In this document: positions 41,461 through 50,533 of the stretch, one piece after another
Layout of the letters: each line of letters starts with the position of its first letter
How positions within the stretch are numbered: the stretch's first letter is position 1
Source of the DNA: an uncultured Dorea sp.
GTDB lineage: Bacteria > Bacillota_A > Clostridia > Lachnospirales > Lachnospiraceae
Assembly: GCA_910578865.1 (NCBI GenBank)
Contig: CAJTRM010000001.1
Coordinates: forward strand, 124,248-188,247
DNA length: 64,000 nt
Direction: 5' to 3'
Notes under the pieces: generated by a model
The model's input: only the letters and a program-made list of their open reading frames with translations
The model's database searches: none
Told to the model about the DNA's origin: nothing
Position numbers and translations under genes: made by a program

Positions 41461-41503
41461 AAATGGGGACGTAGCAAAATTAAACTTTACTACGTCCCCA
41501 TTT
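41461..41503 (-). repeat. Palindromic repeat (GGGGACGTAG core), copy 1, also terminator
   Basis: AAATGGGGACGTAG (41461-41474) pairs with CTACGTCCCCATTT (41490-41503), plus three more A-T pairs inside after one mismatch. The loop contains the stop codon of the kinase gene (41480-41482), so the last codons (KWGRSKV) are encoded by the palindrome. Same core as 55423-55481. Likely a mobile or REP-like element that also terminates the kinase operon. Confidence 0.7.
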
Positions 41504-42508
41504 ATAATATCTTCTCTCAATCTCCCCCAAAAACCCATCTTCAAGATATGCTTCTATCTTCCGGAATGTCTCCTCATTCCGGATCAGCTTCCCCGGCTCC
41601 TGATACTGTACCCACGCCATCGCACACCATGTGATCCCGCGCAGGCATGTAATCGGCACAAAAAGCTTCAGCCTCTCTTCTATTCCGTCAACATCAAACC
41701 GCTCCCCGACAGCCCTTTTATATTCTGCCACAAATTTCTCTGTTTCTTTCTCAGTGAGAATAACATCAGTCTTCCAAAATGTGGTTGTGGGCGCGAGGAA
41801 ATGCCCCAGATCCTGCACCGGATCTCCGTATAATGGTTTTTCCCAGTCAACAAGGAAATTAGGCTTCCCCTCTCCATTTATAAGAAAATTCCCGGAGTTC
41901 AGTTCTGTATTAATGCAGCACCGATAGCCGCTGTAACTCTTCACTGCATCTATCTTCTTCTGCCCCGCAAGAAGTAACTGCTCGATCTGCTTTTTCTTCG
42001 ACAGTTCTCCACGTTCTGAAAGATAATACGTTTGTATCATTTCATTACATTCATCAAGGATCATCTGCAGCGGGTCTTCCGAACAGATCAGGTGTTTCGT
42101 CTCCGCTATCGGCACGCTGTGTATATCGGCAAGGCATTCAGCCGCAAGTTTCAAGTCAGTGCCATAGTTAAGCGCTCTTCCTTCCAGAAATTCCATTACC
42201 ATCACACCATAATCAAGATGTCTCCTGCTCCCGTCCACGTAAAACGGAAGCGGTGTGCGCCCGGAACCTTCCAGAAGCTTAAGCGCCTGATATTCATAGC
42301 CGATCTGGTTTTCCAGATGCATCTGGCTTCCTGTATTCACCCGCAGCACCAGCCGTTTCCCTGTTTCCGGATGGCGGAACGTATAATTAATATTATACTC
42401 GCCCTGCGCCAGAGGTTCGTACACCACTTCCATCCCTGCCGGAATCCCCATTGCCTCTTTGTAAGGCACACTTTCTACATAGTTCTTAAGCCCTTTCACT
42501 CTGTTCAT
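41480..42508 (-). CDS. APH/choline-kinase-fold small-molecule kinase
   Basis: A 342-residue protein of the aminoglycoside-phosphotransferase/choline-kinase/thiamine-kinase fold. Visible: the nucleotide loop LAQGEYNINYTFR, LVLRVN with the ATP-contacting Lys replaced by Arg, CCINTELNSGNFLINGEGKP in place of the usual HxDxxxxN loop, and FLVDWEKPLYGDPVQDLGHF with the metal-binding Asp. ATG 42508 overlaps the upstream TGA, so translation is coupled to the nucleoside hydrolase gene. Context with a transporter and a nucleoside hydrolase suggests phosphorylation of a salvaged compound rather than drug resistance. The substrate is unknown. Last gene of its operon, ending inside a palindromic repeat. 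Confidence 0.7.
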   Translation of the reverse strand: MNRVKGLKNYVESVPYKEAMGIPAGMEVVYEPLAQGEYNINYTFRHPETGKRLVLRVNTGSQMHLENQIGYEYQALKLLEGSGRTPLPFYVDGSRRHLDYGVMVMEFLEGRALNYGTDLKLAAECLADIHSVPIAETKHLICSEDPLQMILDECNEMIQTYYLSERGELSKKKQIEQLLLAGQKKIDAVKSYSGYRCCINTELNSGNFLINGEGKPNFLVDWEKPLYGDPVQDLGHFLAPTTTFWKTDVILTEKETEKFVAEYKRAVGERFDVDGIEERLKLFVPITCLRGITWCAMAWVQYQEPGKLIRNEETFRKIEAYLEDGFLGEIERRYYKWGRSKV

Positions 42509-43380
42509 CTTACATTCATCTCCACGTTCATCCAAGTATCATAAATATTTCGTTTAAATGCTTTTTCATCCCTGATCTCCGGAAGATTGCACTGCCATGC
42601 CCCTTTAATATCCTTTCGCAGATATCCTGTGCAAAGATCCTTCTCAGAAAAGTCATACCTGCCTTTAACATCTGTAAATAATTCCGGGTGCATCAGGTAC
42701 GCGGCCGCCGTAACATCCCAGTTATAAAACCCGCCGATCCCGTAATCCTCCTCATTATATCCGAACCAGTAATCGGTACGTTCCCTGATATATTTTGCAA
42801 TCCCTTCTTCTCTGGTAAAAAGTTCTCTTTTATACTCATCCTTTGTAAAAAGCACCTTAAGGCAATTGTTTCCTGTAATGACAGACACATTCTTTCCATA
42901 TTTTAATACATTGCAGGACGCATGAGGATCACAGGAAAAATTCAGTTCGTCCATAACCTTTTTAGAAAATATCAGAGGAGACGTAATTCCGCCCATCAGT
43001 ACGATCTCTTTGGTCTTTTCAAAAAATCGGGGATCCAGTTCATATGCCCCCTGAAGGTTTGTCAGTGAACCGGTTGCCAGAACGGAAAGTTCACCGCAAA
43101 AACGATCTGCCATTTCCACCAGAAATTCCGCCGCCTCACTTTTATAGTCCCCTGCCTCGCTGCCTCCTCTCTTTACCGGAATATCCGTCCTTCCAAGATC
43201 CTTAAGCATACCGCAGGTCGTTTCATAGACAGTCTCCAGTTTATGATTGCCGTAAGCAGCTGTAACGCCGTGAAGCCTGGCCTCGCTGCTGCCCAGCAGG
43301 TACAGCAGGGCGAGCCCGTCATCTACGTCACAGTTCTCTACTCCAAAGGTATTATCACAATCGAATACAATTTGCTTCAT
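42505..43380 (-). CDS. Inosine-uridine-type nucleoside hydrolase
   Basis: A 291-residue N-ribosyl hydrolase cleaving the glycosidic bond of nucleosides or related compounds. The Asp cluster normally read as DTDPGxDD is extended here to FDCDNTFGVENCDVDDGLAL near residues 6-25. Other family marks: GVTAAYGNHKLE, LATGSLTNLQGAY, IVLMGGITSP, and GIGGFYNWDVTAAAYLMHPE with the calcium-binding Asp. Start overlaps the ABC ATPase end by 26 bases. In this operon it probably processes the imported substrate. Confidence 0.8.
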   Translation of the reverse strand: MKQIVFDCDNTFGVENCDVDDGLALLYLLGSSEARLHGVTAAYGNHKLETVYETTCGMLKDLGRTDIPVKRGGSEAGDYKSEAAEFLVEMADRFCGELSVLATGSLTNLQGAYELDPRFFEKTKEIVLMGGITSPLIFSKKVMDELNFSCDPHASCNVLKYGKNVSVITGNNCLKVLFTKDEYKRELFTREEGIAKYIRERTDYWFGYNEEDYGIGGFYNWDVTAAAYLMHPELFTDVKGRYDFSEKDLCTGYLRKDIKGAWQCNLPEIRDEKAFKRNIYDTWMNVEMNVR

Positions 43381-44311
43381 CTCTAATCTCCATTCCTACT
43401 TTACTTTCAATCTTCACTTCCAGCGCTTCCAGTTCTCCGCTTACCATAGAGCAAACAACTTCCCCTTCCGGCGTGTCCAGAAGTACATCCGCGGTTTCAC
43501 CCATAAACACAATATCTTTGACCGTACAGTCACTTCCCGACGGCACAATACGGAAATCAAACGGACGCACGCCGATCTCCCGTCCGCCGTTCCTGATATA
43601 ATTCATCTTCCCAAAATAATCCGCCACTTCCCGGCTGACCGGATGCCGGAAGATTCCCTGCGGTGTATCATACTGCAGGATGCGCCCCTTACTCATAAGG
43701 GCAATCCTGTCGGAAAGCTTCAGCGCCTCCTGCCTGTCATGTGTTACAAGTACCGTTGTCAGGTTCTTTTCACGGTGCAGCCTTTGAACCAGCTTTCCCA
43801 TTTCCGCCCTGAGCCTCTCATCCAGACCCGAAAAAGGCTCATCCAGAAGAAGGAGCCTTGGCTCAGCCGCAAGCGCCCTGGCAAGCGCAACCCTCTGCAT
43901 CTGTCCGCCCGACAGCTCTTCGACCTTCCGGCGCCCATATCCGGACAGCTGCACATCCTCAAGAAGCCTCGTCACAGTCTCTTTCTGCCGTTCCTTTGGG
44001 ACTTTCTTAATTTTCATTGGAAATGCAATATTTTTTTCTGCCGTCATATGCGGGAATAAGCGCAGATCCTGAAAAACGATTACCGCTCCACGCTTTTCCG
44101 GCAAAACATCATTCACCTCTCTTCCGTCGATCCGGATCTTTCCCTTCTCCACCTCCAGCAATCCTGCAATGCTCTTCAATAAAGTGCTTTTCCCGCAGCC
44201 GGAAGTTCCAAGAAGCGAAACAAACTCTCCGTCCGAAATATCAAGGCAGATTTCGTGAAGTATTTTTTCTTTCTGCAATATCACATCTATTTTATCAATT
44301 GTCAAACTCAT
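43355..44311 (-). CDS. ABC transporter ATP-binding protein (YnjD/PotA-like)
   Basis: A 318-residue ATPase. Walker A GTSGCGKST (35-43), Q-loop VFQDLRLFP, signature LSGGQMQRVALARAL, Walker B LLLLDEPFSGLD, switch His in VTHDRQEALKLSD, followed by a ~90-residue C-terminal beta domain (RPFDFRIVPSGSDCTVKDIV) like the TOBE domain of the spermidine/iron/thiamine class. Drives the two permeases upstream in the same operon. ATG overlaps the permease stop by four bases. Confidence 0.9.
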   Translation of the reverse strand: MSLTIDKIDVILQKEKILHEICLDISDGEFVSLLGTSGCGKSTLLKSIAGLLEVEKGKIRIDGREVNDVLPEKRGAVIVFQDLRLFPHMTAEKNIAFPMKIKKVPKERQKETVTRLLEDVQLSGYGRRKVEELSGGQMQRVALARALAAEPRLLLLDEPFSGLDERLRAEMGKLVQRLHREKNLTTVLVTHDRQEALKLSDRIALMSKGRILQYDTPQGIFRHPVSREVADYFGKMNYIRNGGREIGVRPFDFRIVPSGSDCTVKDIVFMGETADVLLDTPEGEVVCSMVSGELEALEVKIESKVGMEIRDEANCIRL

Positions 44312-45117
44312 CCCTGATCCTTCCCTTCCAAACAGCCCCTCAGCCCTGCAATTTTTTCAAATACGGCAAATACGGCCAGTGTAACCCCGAAAAAAATCAA
44401 ACTGTATACACAGGCAATATTTCGGTCTCCACTCTGCAGATAAGGCACCATGATAATTGTAAAGGTCTTTATCCGGCCTCCTCCGATCAGCAGCGTAAGA
44501 AAATACTGGCTGAAGGATACAATATAAGACATACTGAAAGAGGACAAAAGTACGGGAATAAGCAGCGGCAGCGTCACTTTTACAAAACCCTGCAGCACCG
44601 ACGCCCCCAGCACCCGCGCCTGTTCCTCAAGTTTCTCACCGACTGCCGCGGTTCCATCCGTTATAAGGCGGACCGCATACGGGAGTGAACAGATCAGGTG
44701 GACCAGAATGACTCCCGCCGCTGTATTATTTAGTCCCATTTTAATAAATGTAACCTGAACCCCCATTGCAAACACGGTCGCCGGAACCATAAACGGAAGG
44801 ACCGCCATAAAATGCATAAATCCTTTTCCTTTAAATTCATACAAAACCAACGCCCTCGCTGTCAATGTCCCTATGACTACAGAAAGCATCGCCACAACCG
44901 TCGAGATCAGAATGCTGGAAAGAAAGATTCCCGCAAGCATCTCACCCCTTCCGAACAGTTCTTTTACAGCACGCAGGGAGATCACCTGAGGAAGCAGATC
45001 CGGCCATGCCCACCGCTCCGTAAATGTCCATACAATCATCACCGCAACCGGAAGCAGTATCCATGATACGAACAGCACCAATATTACATTTCTGATGGTA
45101 AATCTCCTTTTTCTCAT
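44308..45117 (-). CDS. ABC transporter permease 2 (YnjC C-half-like)
   Basis: A 269-residue membrane protein with about six hydrophobic segments and the coupling motif EEQARVLGASVLQGFVKVTL (EAA loop; E-x-A-x-x-LGA). Belongs to the binding-protein-dependent permease family of thiamine, iron and spermidine systems. Follows permease 1 after four bases. Confidence 0.88.
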   Translation of the reverse strand: MRKRRFTIRNVILVLFVSWILLPVAVMIVWTFTERWAWPDLLPQVISLRAVKELFGRGEMLAGIFLSSILISTVVAMLSVVIGTLTARALVLYEFKGKGFMHFMAVLPFMVPATVFAMGVQVTFIKMGLNNTAAGVILVHLICSLPYAVRLITDGTAAVGEKLEEQARVLGASVLQGFVKVTLPLLIPVLLSSFSMSYIVSFSQYFLTLLIGGGRIKTFTIIMVPYLQSGDRNIACVYSLIFFGVTLAVFAVFEKIAGLRGCLEGKDQG

Positions 45118-45121
45118 CCTT

Positions 45122-45991
45122 CTATTCCTTATCTGATATTTTTCTGAGTTTCCGGTTCATCAGCGCAAAGTAAATGCCTGCACTGAAGACAGAAATTATA
45201 ATAATTACCCCATTCAAAGCCATCGCATAAGGCCTGTTCCTGAGATCCGGGTGTGTATACTGAATAAACGCCTGCACCGGCAGTGCCTTCGGAATGGTCG
45301 CCCCCAATATAAACGGAAGCTCATAAGCGCCAAGTGCAAACACAAAAATAATCAAAAACCCGCTGAGTATTGTATGTGCACAGAGCGGCAGCGTTATCCT
45401 GAAAAATGTGCAGATTTTATTGGCCCCAAGATTGATTGCAGCCTCGCCCAGCCTCCCGTCAATTTGTTCCATAAGAGCAATTACAAAATAAACGATAAAA
45501 GGAATCTCTTTCCACAGATAAGCCAGCACAATCCCCACTCCATGCGCGTCATAAATAATAACCGGAAATTCCTGCTGATCCGAGATCAGCCCCAGACCAT
45601 ATGCAACCCTCGCCAACAGTCCGTTCTGCGAACAGATATTCATAACAAAAAGAGCCACAACTACATGCGGGACTATGATCGGAAGCTGCACAACTCTCAT
45701 CATCCTGCCCTTCGTCTTTCGGCCGCCCACAAGGATTGCACACAGCGAAACGCCTGCCGCTGTAGAAAACAGGGCAGAGAAAAGCGCAATCCGAAGGCTG
45801 AACAGGACAGATTCCAGCATATCAGGTCTTGTCAGGATCTCCTTATAATACAAAAGCGTTGGTTCCGTTAACCCAAAAGCCGGAATCACACCTAGACTTT
45901 GTGTGATTCCGGTAACTAATCCAATGAGAAACAAAACTGTCAGAATGATCTGTGGAACCAACAATATATATGGTACCAGTTTCTTATGCAT
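45122..45991 (-). CDS. ABC transporter permease 1 (YnjC N-half-like)
   Basis: A 289-residue membrane protein with about six helices and the EAA loop DGRLGEAAINLGANKICTFF. Starts with a first helix YILLVPQIILTVLFLIGLVT. Forms a heterodimer with permease 2. In E. coli ynjC the two halves are fused; here they are separate. Start overlaps the stop of the binding protein by one base. Confidence 0.88.
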   Translation of the reverse strand: MHKKLVPYILLVPQIILTVLFLIGLVTGITQSLGVIPAFGLTEPTLLYYKEILTRPDMLESVLFSLRIALFSALFSTAAGVSLCAILVGGRKTKGRMMRVVQLPIIVPHVVVALFVMNICSQNGLLARVAYGLGLISDQQEFPVIIYDAHGVGIVLAYLWKEIPFIVYFVIALMEQIDGRLGEAAINLGANKICTFFRITLPLCAHTILSGFLIIFVFALGAYELPFILGATIPKALPVQAFIQYTHPDLRNRPYAMALNGVIIIISVFSAGIYFALMNRKLRKISDKE

Positions 45992-47259
45992 TATTTCCCC
46001 ACTACCTCTTCCAGCCAGATTTCCTCAATGATCGGCACAAGCTTTGCCGGCATCTCCGGCAGACGCTTGGACAGCAGCTCATCCTGAGGAATATTTCCCT
46101 TTCCAAGATCAACTTTGTCAAAGGCTTCCTTCTGTTCATCTGACAGCTTTTCATAATCTACAACCGGCAGCACCTTCATAGTCTCATATCTGTCTGCCTG
46201 TATCTCCGGGGATATCATCTCGTTAATCGCTGCCATCGCCCCCGCCTTATTTGGAGAATTTTTTGCAATCGCCATAAAATTAGTATTTCCAATGGTTCCC
46301 TTATCAAACTGGAAGGACTGGGTTGTGTCCGTATACGTGCCGTCTGCAATCTTAATGGATGTACTGAAAGCATCATAGGTAACGTTTAAAACCACCTCTC
46401 CGTCAGAGAACATATTGTCCAATGTCGTAGAAGAATCCGGGAATGTCTTTCCTTCATTCCATAAATAAGGATTCAACTGCCTCAAATATTCCAGCGCCGG
46501 CTCTATAGCCGCTTTTACCGTCTCCTTGTCTGCTTCCATATCAAGGAACTGATCAACTCCGCAAATATCAAAAATAATGTTTCTGACAAATACACTCCCC
46601 GTAAAATCCGGAAGCGCCGGATAAGTCACCTTCCCTTTATTCTCTTTGACAAACTCCATCAATTCATCTGTATTTTTCGGAAGATCCGGAGTCACCGCCG
46701 TATCCGCGATAAGGACCATCTGCGCTTTTCCGTAAGGTGCCTCATATCCTTCAATCGGAAAAGCAAAATCAAGGGTCACATCTTCCGACTTCGTATCAAC
46801 ATATTCCCGGAAATTCGGAAGCTTATCCACAAAGGGGCCGTACAACATATTATTTTCTTTGGCAGACCGGAAATTTTCTCCATTGATCCAGATCATGTCA
46901 ATACTGCCCTCTTCTTCGTCTGCCTGAATTTCTCCGGAAAGCTGACTTAGGATCTGGTCGATGTCCATCGGGACACGTTCCATTGTAATATCATATTTTT
47001 CTTTCATTATCGGGGCAAATACATCATCCAGCCATTTATTTAAGAGCTCATCCCCGCCCCATCCATAAAAGGTTACAGTGCTTCCTTTTGCAGCATCCTT
47101 AAGTTCCTCGAAGCTCATATCCTGTATATCTCCTACTCCCTTCTCCTCTGTCCGGGACGCATCATTCTTTGTCTCTTTTCCCCCATCGCTGTTTCCGCAT
47201 GCCGCAAGTCCAAAGACCAGAACTGCTGCAAGCAGAACTGAAAGTATTCTTTTTTTCAT
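45991..47259 (-). CDS. Extracellular substrate-binding lipoprotein (YnjB-like)
   Basis: A 422-residue lipoprotein: signal peptide with lipobox FGLAAC, modified Cys21, then an acidic linker. The mature part begins GSTVTFYGWGGDELLNKWLD and contains IDMIWINGENFRSAKENNML and EGYEAPYGKAQMVLIAD, strong resemblances to the YnjB family of thiamine-type binding proteins. It captures the substrate at the outer face of the membrane. First gene of the operon SBP-permease-permease-ATPase-hydrolase-kinase. No TPP-riboswitch pattern is visible upstream. Confidence 0.85.
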   Translation of the reverse strand: MKKRILSVLLAAVLVFGLAACGNSDGGKETKNDASRTEEKGVGDIQDMSFEELKDAAKGSTVTFYGWGGDELLNKWLDDVFAPIMKEKYDITMERVPMDIDQILSQLSGEIQADEEEGSIDMIWINGENFRSAKENNMLYGPFVDKLPNFREYVDTKSEDVTLDFAFPIEGYEAPYGKAQMVLIADTAVTPDLPKNTDELMEFVKENKGKVTYPALPDFTGSVFVRNIIFDICGVDQFLDMEADKETVKAAIEPALEYLRQLNPYLWNEGKTFPDSSTTLDNMFSDGEVVLNVTYDAFSTSIKIADGTYTDTTQSFQFDKGTIGNTNFMAIAKNSPNKAGAMAAINEMISPEIQADRYETMKVLPVVDYEKLSDEQKEAFDKVDLGKGNIPQDELLSKRLPEMPAKLVPIIEEIWLEEVVGK

Positions 47260-47330
47260 CCTTCTTTTCCTCCTGTCTTTTGATCCTCTTATAGATCTGT
47301 GGTTATTATTTTAACGCTGACCGCCTCACA

Positions 47331-48203
47331 TTATCTGAGATATGGCGACGGCTCATCCAAAAATGTAATTCCGATAATTCCCGGCCCTGTATGAGCCCCA
47401 ATAGCACATCCTACATAGTTCTCCACTATGTGCGTAACCCCATATGATGCCCTTAAAGCGTCTTTGACCTGCTCCAGTGTATCTGTGTCATCACCGTGAA
47501 CAACTCCCACAATCTGAGATTCGAGTCCGCTTCCCTTCTCTCCTGCCATCTGAACCAACCTCTGAACCGACCGCTTCCGGCCGCGTACCTTCCCTGCCGC
47601 CTGAAGCGCGCCGGACTCATTTACAATAATGATCGGCCGGATATCGAGAAGTCCTCCGGCAATAGCGGAAGTTTTGCTGATTCTCCCGCCTTTTAACAGA
47701 TAGTCCAATGTATCTACCGTGAATACATGGTTCATATGCCTGCAATGATACTCAATAGCCGCGATTAATTCCTCCTTTTGAACGCCCGCTCTATGCATCA
47801 TGCATGCATAGAGCACCACCAGCCCAAACCCGATAGAGGCACATCTGGAATCTAGGATCGTAAGATCAAACTCCGGAAACTTCCCGAGAAGCTCCTTTTT
47901 TGCCTGATTTGCAGCGTTAAAAGTCCCCGCTATTCCCGTAGAGAAACAGATATAGATTAATTCATCCCCATTCTCTGCATATTTCTCAAAATGCCTGCAA
48001 AACATATACGTGTTAATATGATAAGTTGATACTTCTCTGCCTTCCCTTAAGATGTGATAAAATTCCCGGGCCTCTATCGTCTCTCCGTCAAAATAATCTT
48101 TACCGTCAATGATCAGCGGTGTAGGAATAATTTCTATCCCATATTCCTCTGCAAATTTTTTCGGCAGGTCACACGCCGAATCTGTAATGAGTTTTAAAGC
48201 CAT
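47331..48203 (-). CDS. DegV family fatty-acid-binding protein
   Basis: A 290-residue protein with family marks: LITDSACDLPKKFAEEYGIE, YFDGETI, SPYHINTYMF-like (STYHINTYMFCRHFEK), ISTGIAGTFNAANQAKKEL, DTLDYLLKGGRISKTSAIAG and the C-terminal GAHTGPGIIGITF. DegV/FakB-type proteins bind fatty acids for the kinase FakA. It starts 16 bases after the glycosyltransferase stop with GAGGAGGGACAG, so it is the last gene of the TVP38 operon or weakly coupled to it. Confidence 0.88.
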   Translation of the reverse strand: MALKLITDSACDLPKKFAEEYGIEIIPTPLIIDGKDYFDGETIEAREFYHILREGREVSTYHINTYMFCRHFEKYAENGDELIYICFSTGIAGTFNAANQAKKELLGKFPEFDLTILDSRCASIGFGLVVLYACMMHRAGVQKEELIAAIEYHCRHMNHVFTVDTLDYLLKGGRISKTSAIAGGLLDIRPIIIVNESGALQAAGKVRGRKRSVQRLVQMAGEKGSGLESQIVGVVHGDDTDTLEQVKDALRASYGVTHIVENYVGCAIGAHTGPGIIGITFLDEPSPYLR

Positions 48204-48219
48204 CTGTCCCTCCTCTTTG

Positions 48220-48894
48220 CTACCGGACGTCCCTATACAACCTCGATATCTCTTCTATATCCACGCCTTTTCTGTACATGGCCCTCAGGCGGTTCATTTT
48301 CCACATAACCTGAAGCCGTCTGCCTTTGACGAACCTCCTGTCTGAAGTATAGATCCTCTTTTTGGCAATCCCGAGCTTAACCCCCATTTCCTTCAGGGTA
48401 AGTGAGAACTGATAATCTTCCATAATCGGAAGCTCCGGAAATCCGCCGATCTGAAAAAACAGCCGGCGCCGGATAAATATTCCCTGATCCCCGAACATTA
48501 CTTTACGGTCTTTGATCCGATGGTTTGAGATTATCTGGCAGCATTTCATCCAGATATTTTTAGAATGAAATGCAATGCCAAAACAGCCCGCCTGATACTT
48601 CCCCATGACATGTTCAATCTGTTCTACGGCATCCTGTGGGATCTCGCTGTCACAGTGCAAAAAGAAAAGCACATCCCCTCTGCTCTTATCCGCACCCAGA
48701 TTCATTTGCCTTGCACGCCCTTTGGGGCTTTTAAGAACCCTGTAATCTTCCGGTATCAGCGAAAGGGTCGCATCAGTGCTTCCGCCGTCAACAAAAATAA
48801 TCTCCGCCTTTCCTTTTACCGGCTCCAGCGTCTTTAAAAATGTCCCTATTGTCTTTTCCTCGTTGTAGATTGGAATAATAACCGAAACCATCAT
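48220..48894 (-). CDS. TIGR04283-type family 2 glycosyltransferase
   Basis: A 224-residue GT-A transferase: VSVIIPIYNEEKTIGTFLKT, IIFVDGGSTDATLSL, GRARQMNLGADKSRGDVLFF with LHCDSEIP (DxD-like), and MEDYQFSLTLKEMG. This matches the transferase called rSAM/selenodomain-associated transferase 2, also listed with arsenosugar biosynthesis. Substrate unknown. Begins one base after the iron-sulfur protein stop. The partner TIGR04282-type transferase is two genes upstream. Confidence 0.8.
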   Translation of the reverse strand: MMVSVIIPIYNEEKTIGTFLKTLEPVKGKAEIIFVDGGSTDATLSLIPEDYRVLKSPKGRARQMNLGADKSRGDVLFFLHCDSEIPQDAVEQIEHVMGKYQAGCFGIAFHSKNIWMKCCQIISNHRIKDRKVMFGDQGIFIRRRLFFQIGGFPELPIMEDYQFSLTLKEMGVKLGIAKKRIYTSDRRFVKGRRLQVMWKMNRLRAMYRKGVDIEEISRLYRDVR

Positions 48895-49860
48895 TTATAA
48901 AAACTTTCTCCTTACACGGTTCATAAACGGCCGTATGCCAAGCGGAACCTCTTCTTCGACCCCAAGTATCAACGGAAGCAGATGATACGCCTGCTTCATT
49001 CCCTTTCTCCGGAAATTACTGATACAGGATGCACAATACGTATAGAGTTCTTCACCACAGCCCTTCACGGACTCTGCCATTTCACGCGAAAGCTCCGGTT
49101 CCGTTACACCGGCGCAGCCTCCGAGCCCGCAGCACTGGACATCACCGAACGGTTCTGTGACTTCTCCTTTCAGGTACTTTGAAAGATCACAGAACATTTC
49201 TCTTTCTCCTCTGTCAGGGCAGGGATAATAAACAGGAATATGCTCCTTTTTAACGACCTGCCCTTCCCCCAGTTCCCAAAGCTTCTGATAAACTGTCACC
49301 ATCGGAATATCCAGCTTGTCTCTGAAAAAATGGTAACAGTTCGGACAGAGTACGACCACCTCTTCTACTCCCCGGCTTTTCAGCCTGGAAAAAATTCTTG
49401 CTGCATGATCCGATTCAAGCCCAAGCTCATAAACCGGTTTGCCGCAGCAGTCATACACGGTTCCGATGCCGTGTTTTGCCATAAGCCGTTCCAGATATTT
49501 TATTGTTTTGGGGTAAAAGGCAGTGAAATTACATCCCGGAAACAGTACAGATTTTCCTCTTCCTTTTCTGTAATTTGCAAATTTATATGGATCCTTCTCC
49601 CATAAAAGCCCTTTATATGCAGATGTATCCACATGCCCACGGCGCATCATAAGGGCAATATGCGCCCCGTCTATCTTTTTGGGGCATACTGCCTTGCATT
49701 TCCCGCATAAAAAGCACGAATGTGCAAGTTCCGGATGTCTGGAAAGTCCTTCCAGATCTATTTTATATTTTTTCAAAAACAGGCAATTCTTCGTGCACAC
49801 TCCACAATGTATACATTTATCCACATTCGTACTGTGCACATCCGCTTCTGTCATCGGCAT
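48895..49860 (-). CDS. CCG-domain iron-sulfur oxidoreductase (HdrB/GlpC-like)
   Basis: A 321-residue soluble protein. Two 4Fe-4S clusters: CIHCGVCTKNC and CFLCGKCKAVCPKK (residues ~16-61). Two cysteine-rich CCG-type domains follow: FPGCN ... DCCGKP ... CPNCYHFF and YYPCP ... VQCCGLGGCAG ... CASCISNFRR. This architecture is that of heterodisulfide-reductase-like and GlpC/LutA-like electron carriers. It overlaps the upstream transferase gene by 44 bases. The electron partner and substrate are unknown. Confidence 0.82.
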   Translation of the reverse strand: MPMTEADVHSTNVDKCIHCGVCTKNCLFLKKYKIDLEGLSRHPELAHSCFLCGKCKAVCPKKIDGAHIALMMRRGHVDTSAYKGLLWEKDPYKFANYRKGRGKSVLFPGCNFTAFYPKTIKYLERLMAKHGIGTVYDCCGKPVYELGLESDHAARIFSRLKSRGVEEVVVLCPNCYHFFRDKLDIPMVTVYQKLWELGEGQVVKKEHIPVYYPCPDRGEREMFCDLSKYLKGEVTEPFGDVQCCGLGGCAGVTEPELSREMAESVKGCGEELYTYCASCISNFRRKGMKQAYHLLPLILGVEEEVPLGIRPFMNRVRRKFL

Positions 49861-50533
49861 ATTCTAGTTTCTCCTTTAAATCACTCTTCAGGTAATTCCC
49901 TGTATGAACCGGCACGCTTCCTGTCGGAAGCTTTCCAAATTCCTTATACAGAGCTTTCAGATCCTCTTTTGTATCTATGTCCCGGCACACACGTCCTACT
50001 TTTGTCTTAAGGCCCTCTGCTTTCAATTGCTTTAAGGTATTGTGGATCACCGTATTTGTGCCATAATGTTCAATCCGCCAGACTTTTTCATGCTCTTTTG
50101 TCATTCCGATCAGGTAATATCCTCCGTCTATGGTCGGATTAATTACGATATCATACTCTTCCAGATCATCCAGCGCCTTCTTCAATATATCCGTCGTAAT
50201 CTGCGGAATATCAGTACCGATAAGAACCGCCTTTTCATATCCCAGCCGAAATGCAATTCCGAATGCATTCTCCATCCTCTCTCCCAGATCACTCCCGCTC
50301 TGCGGAAGAAATATAAGCTGCCCATCCAGCATCTGTTTTAGCAGCTCTCCTTCCTCCTCCGGTGTATAAAACAGAAGAAGATCGGCTCCTGCATGTCTGC
50401 ATGCCTCATACGTATCAAAAATAAACCTCTTATGCAGCTGTGCACACTCTTCCCCCGTCAAAAACGGCATCAGTCTGGTCTTTGTTCTTCCGGGAACCGG
50501 AACTCTCGTAAATATAATGATTGCCTGTCTCAT
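49817..50533 (-). CDS. TIGR04282-type transferase (arsenosugar/selenodomain-associated transferase 1)
   Basis: A 238-residue nucleotidyl/glycosyltransferase-like protein: IIFTRVPVPGRTKTRLMPFL (G-x-x-KTRL), LLLFYTPEEE, SGSDLGERMENAF, AVLIGTDIPQI (DxP) and INPTIDGGYYLIGM. These are the TIGR04282 landmarks, related to CofC/MobA-like folds. ATG 50533 overlaps the preceding TGA; a longer frame to 50647 has no support. Paired with the TIGR04283-type gene in this operon. Confidence 0.82.
   Translation of the reverse strand: MRQAIIIFTRVPVPGRTKTRLMPFLTGEECAQLHKRFIFDTYEACRHAGADLLLFYTPEEEGELLKQMLDGQLIFLPQSGSDLGERMENAFGIAFRLGYEKAVLIGTDIPQITTDILKKALDDLEEYDIVINPTIDGGYYLIGMTKEHEKVWRIEHYGTNTVIHNTLKQLKAEGLKTKVGRVCRDIDTKEDLKALYKEFGKLPTGSVPVHTGNYLKSDLKEKLEYADDRSGCAQYECG

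Noticed and set aside
41480..42508. Aminoglycoside resistance gene
   Set aside because: The protein has the APH fold, but the canonical catalytic HxDxxxxN loop is replaced and the gene sits in a metabolic transport operon, so antibiotic resistance is not supported.
47260..47330. TPP riboswitch expected before a thiamine-type transporter operon
   Set aside because: The leader is only about 70 bases and lacks the conserved CUGAGA and ACCUGA-type elements of the thi box.
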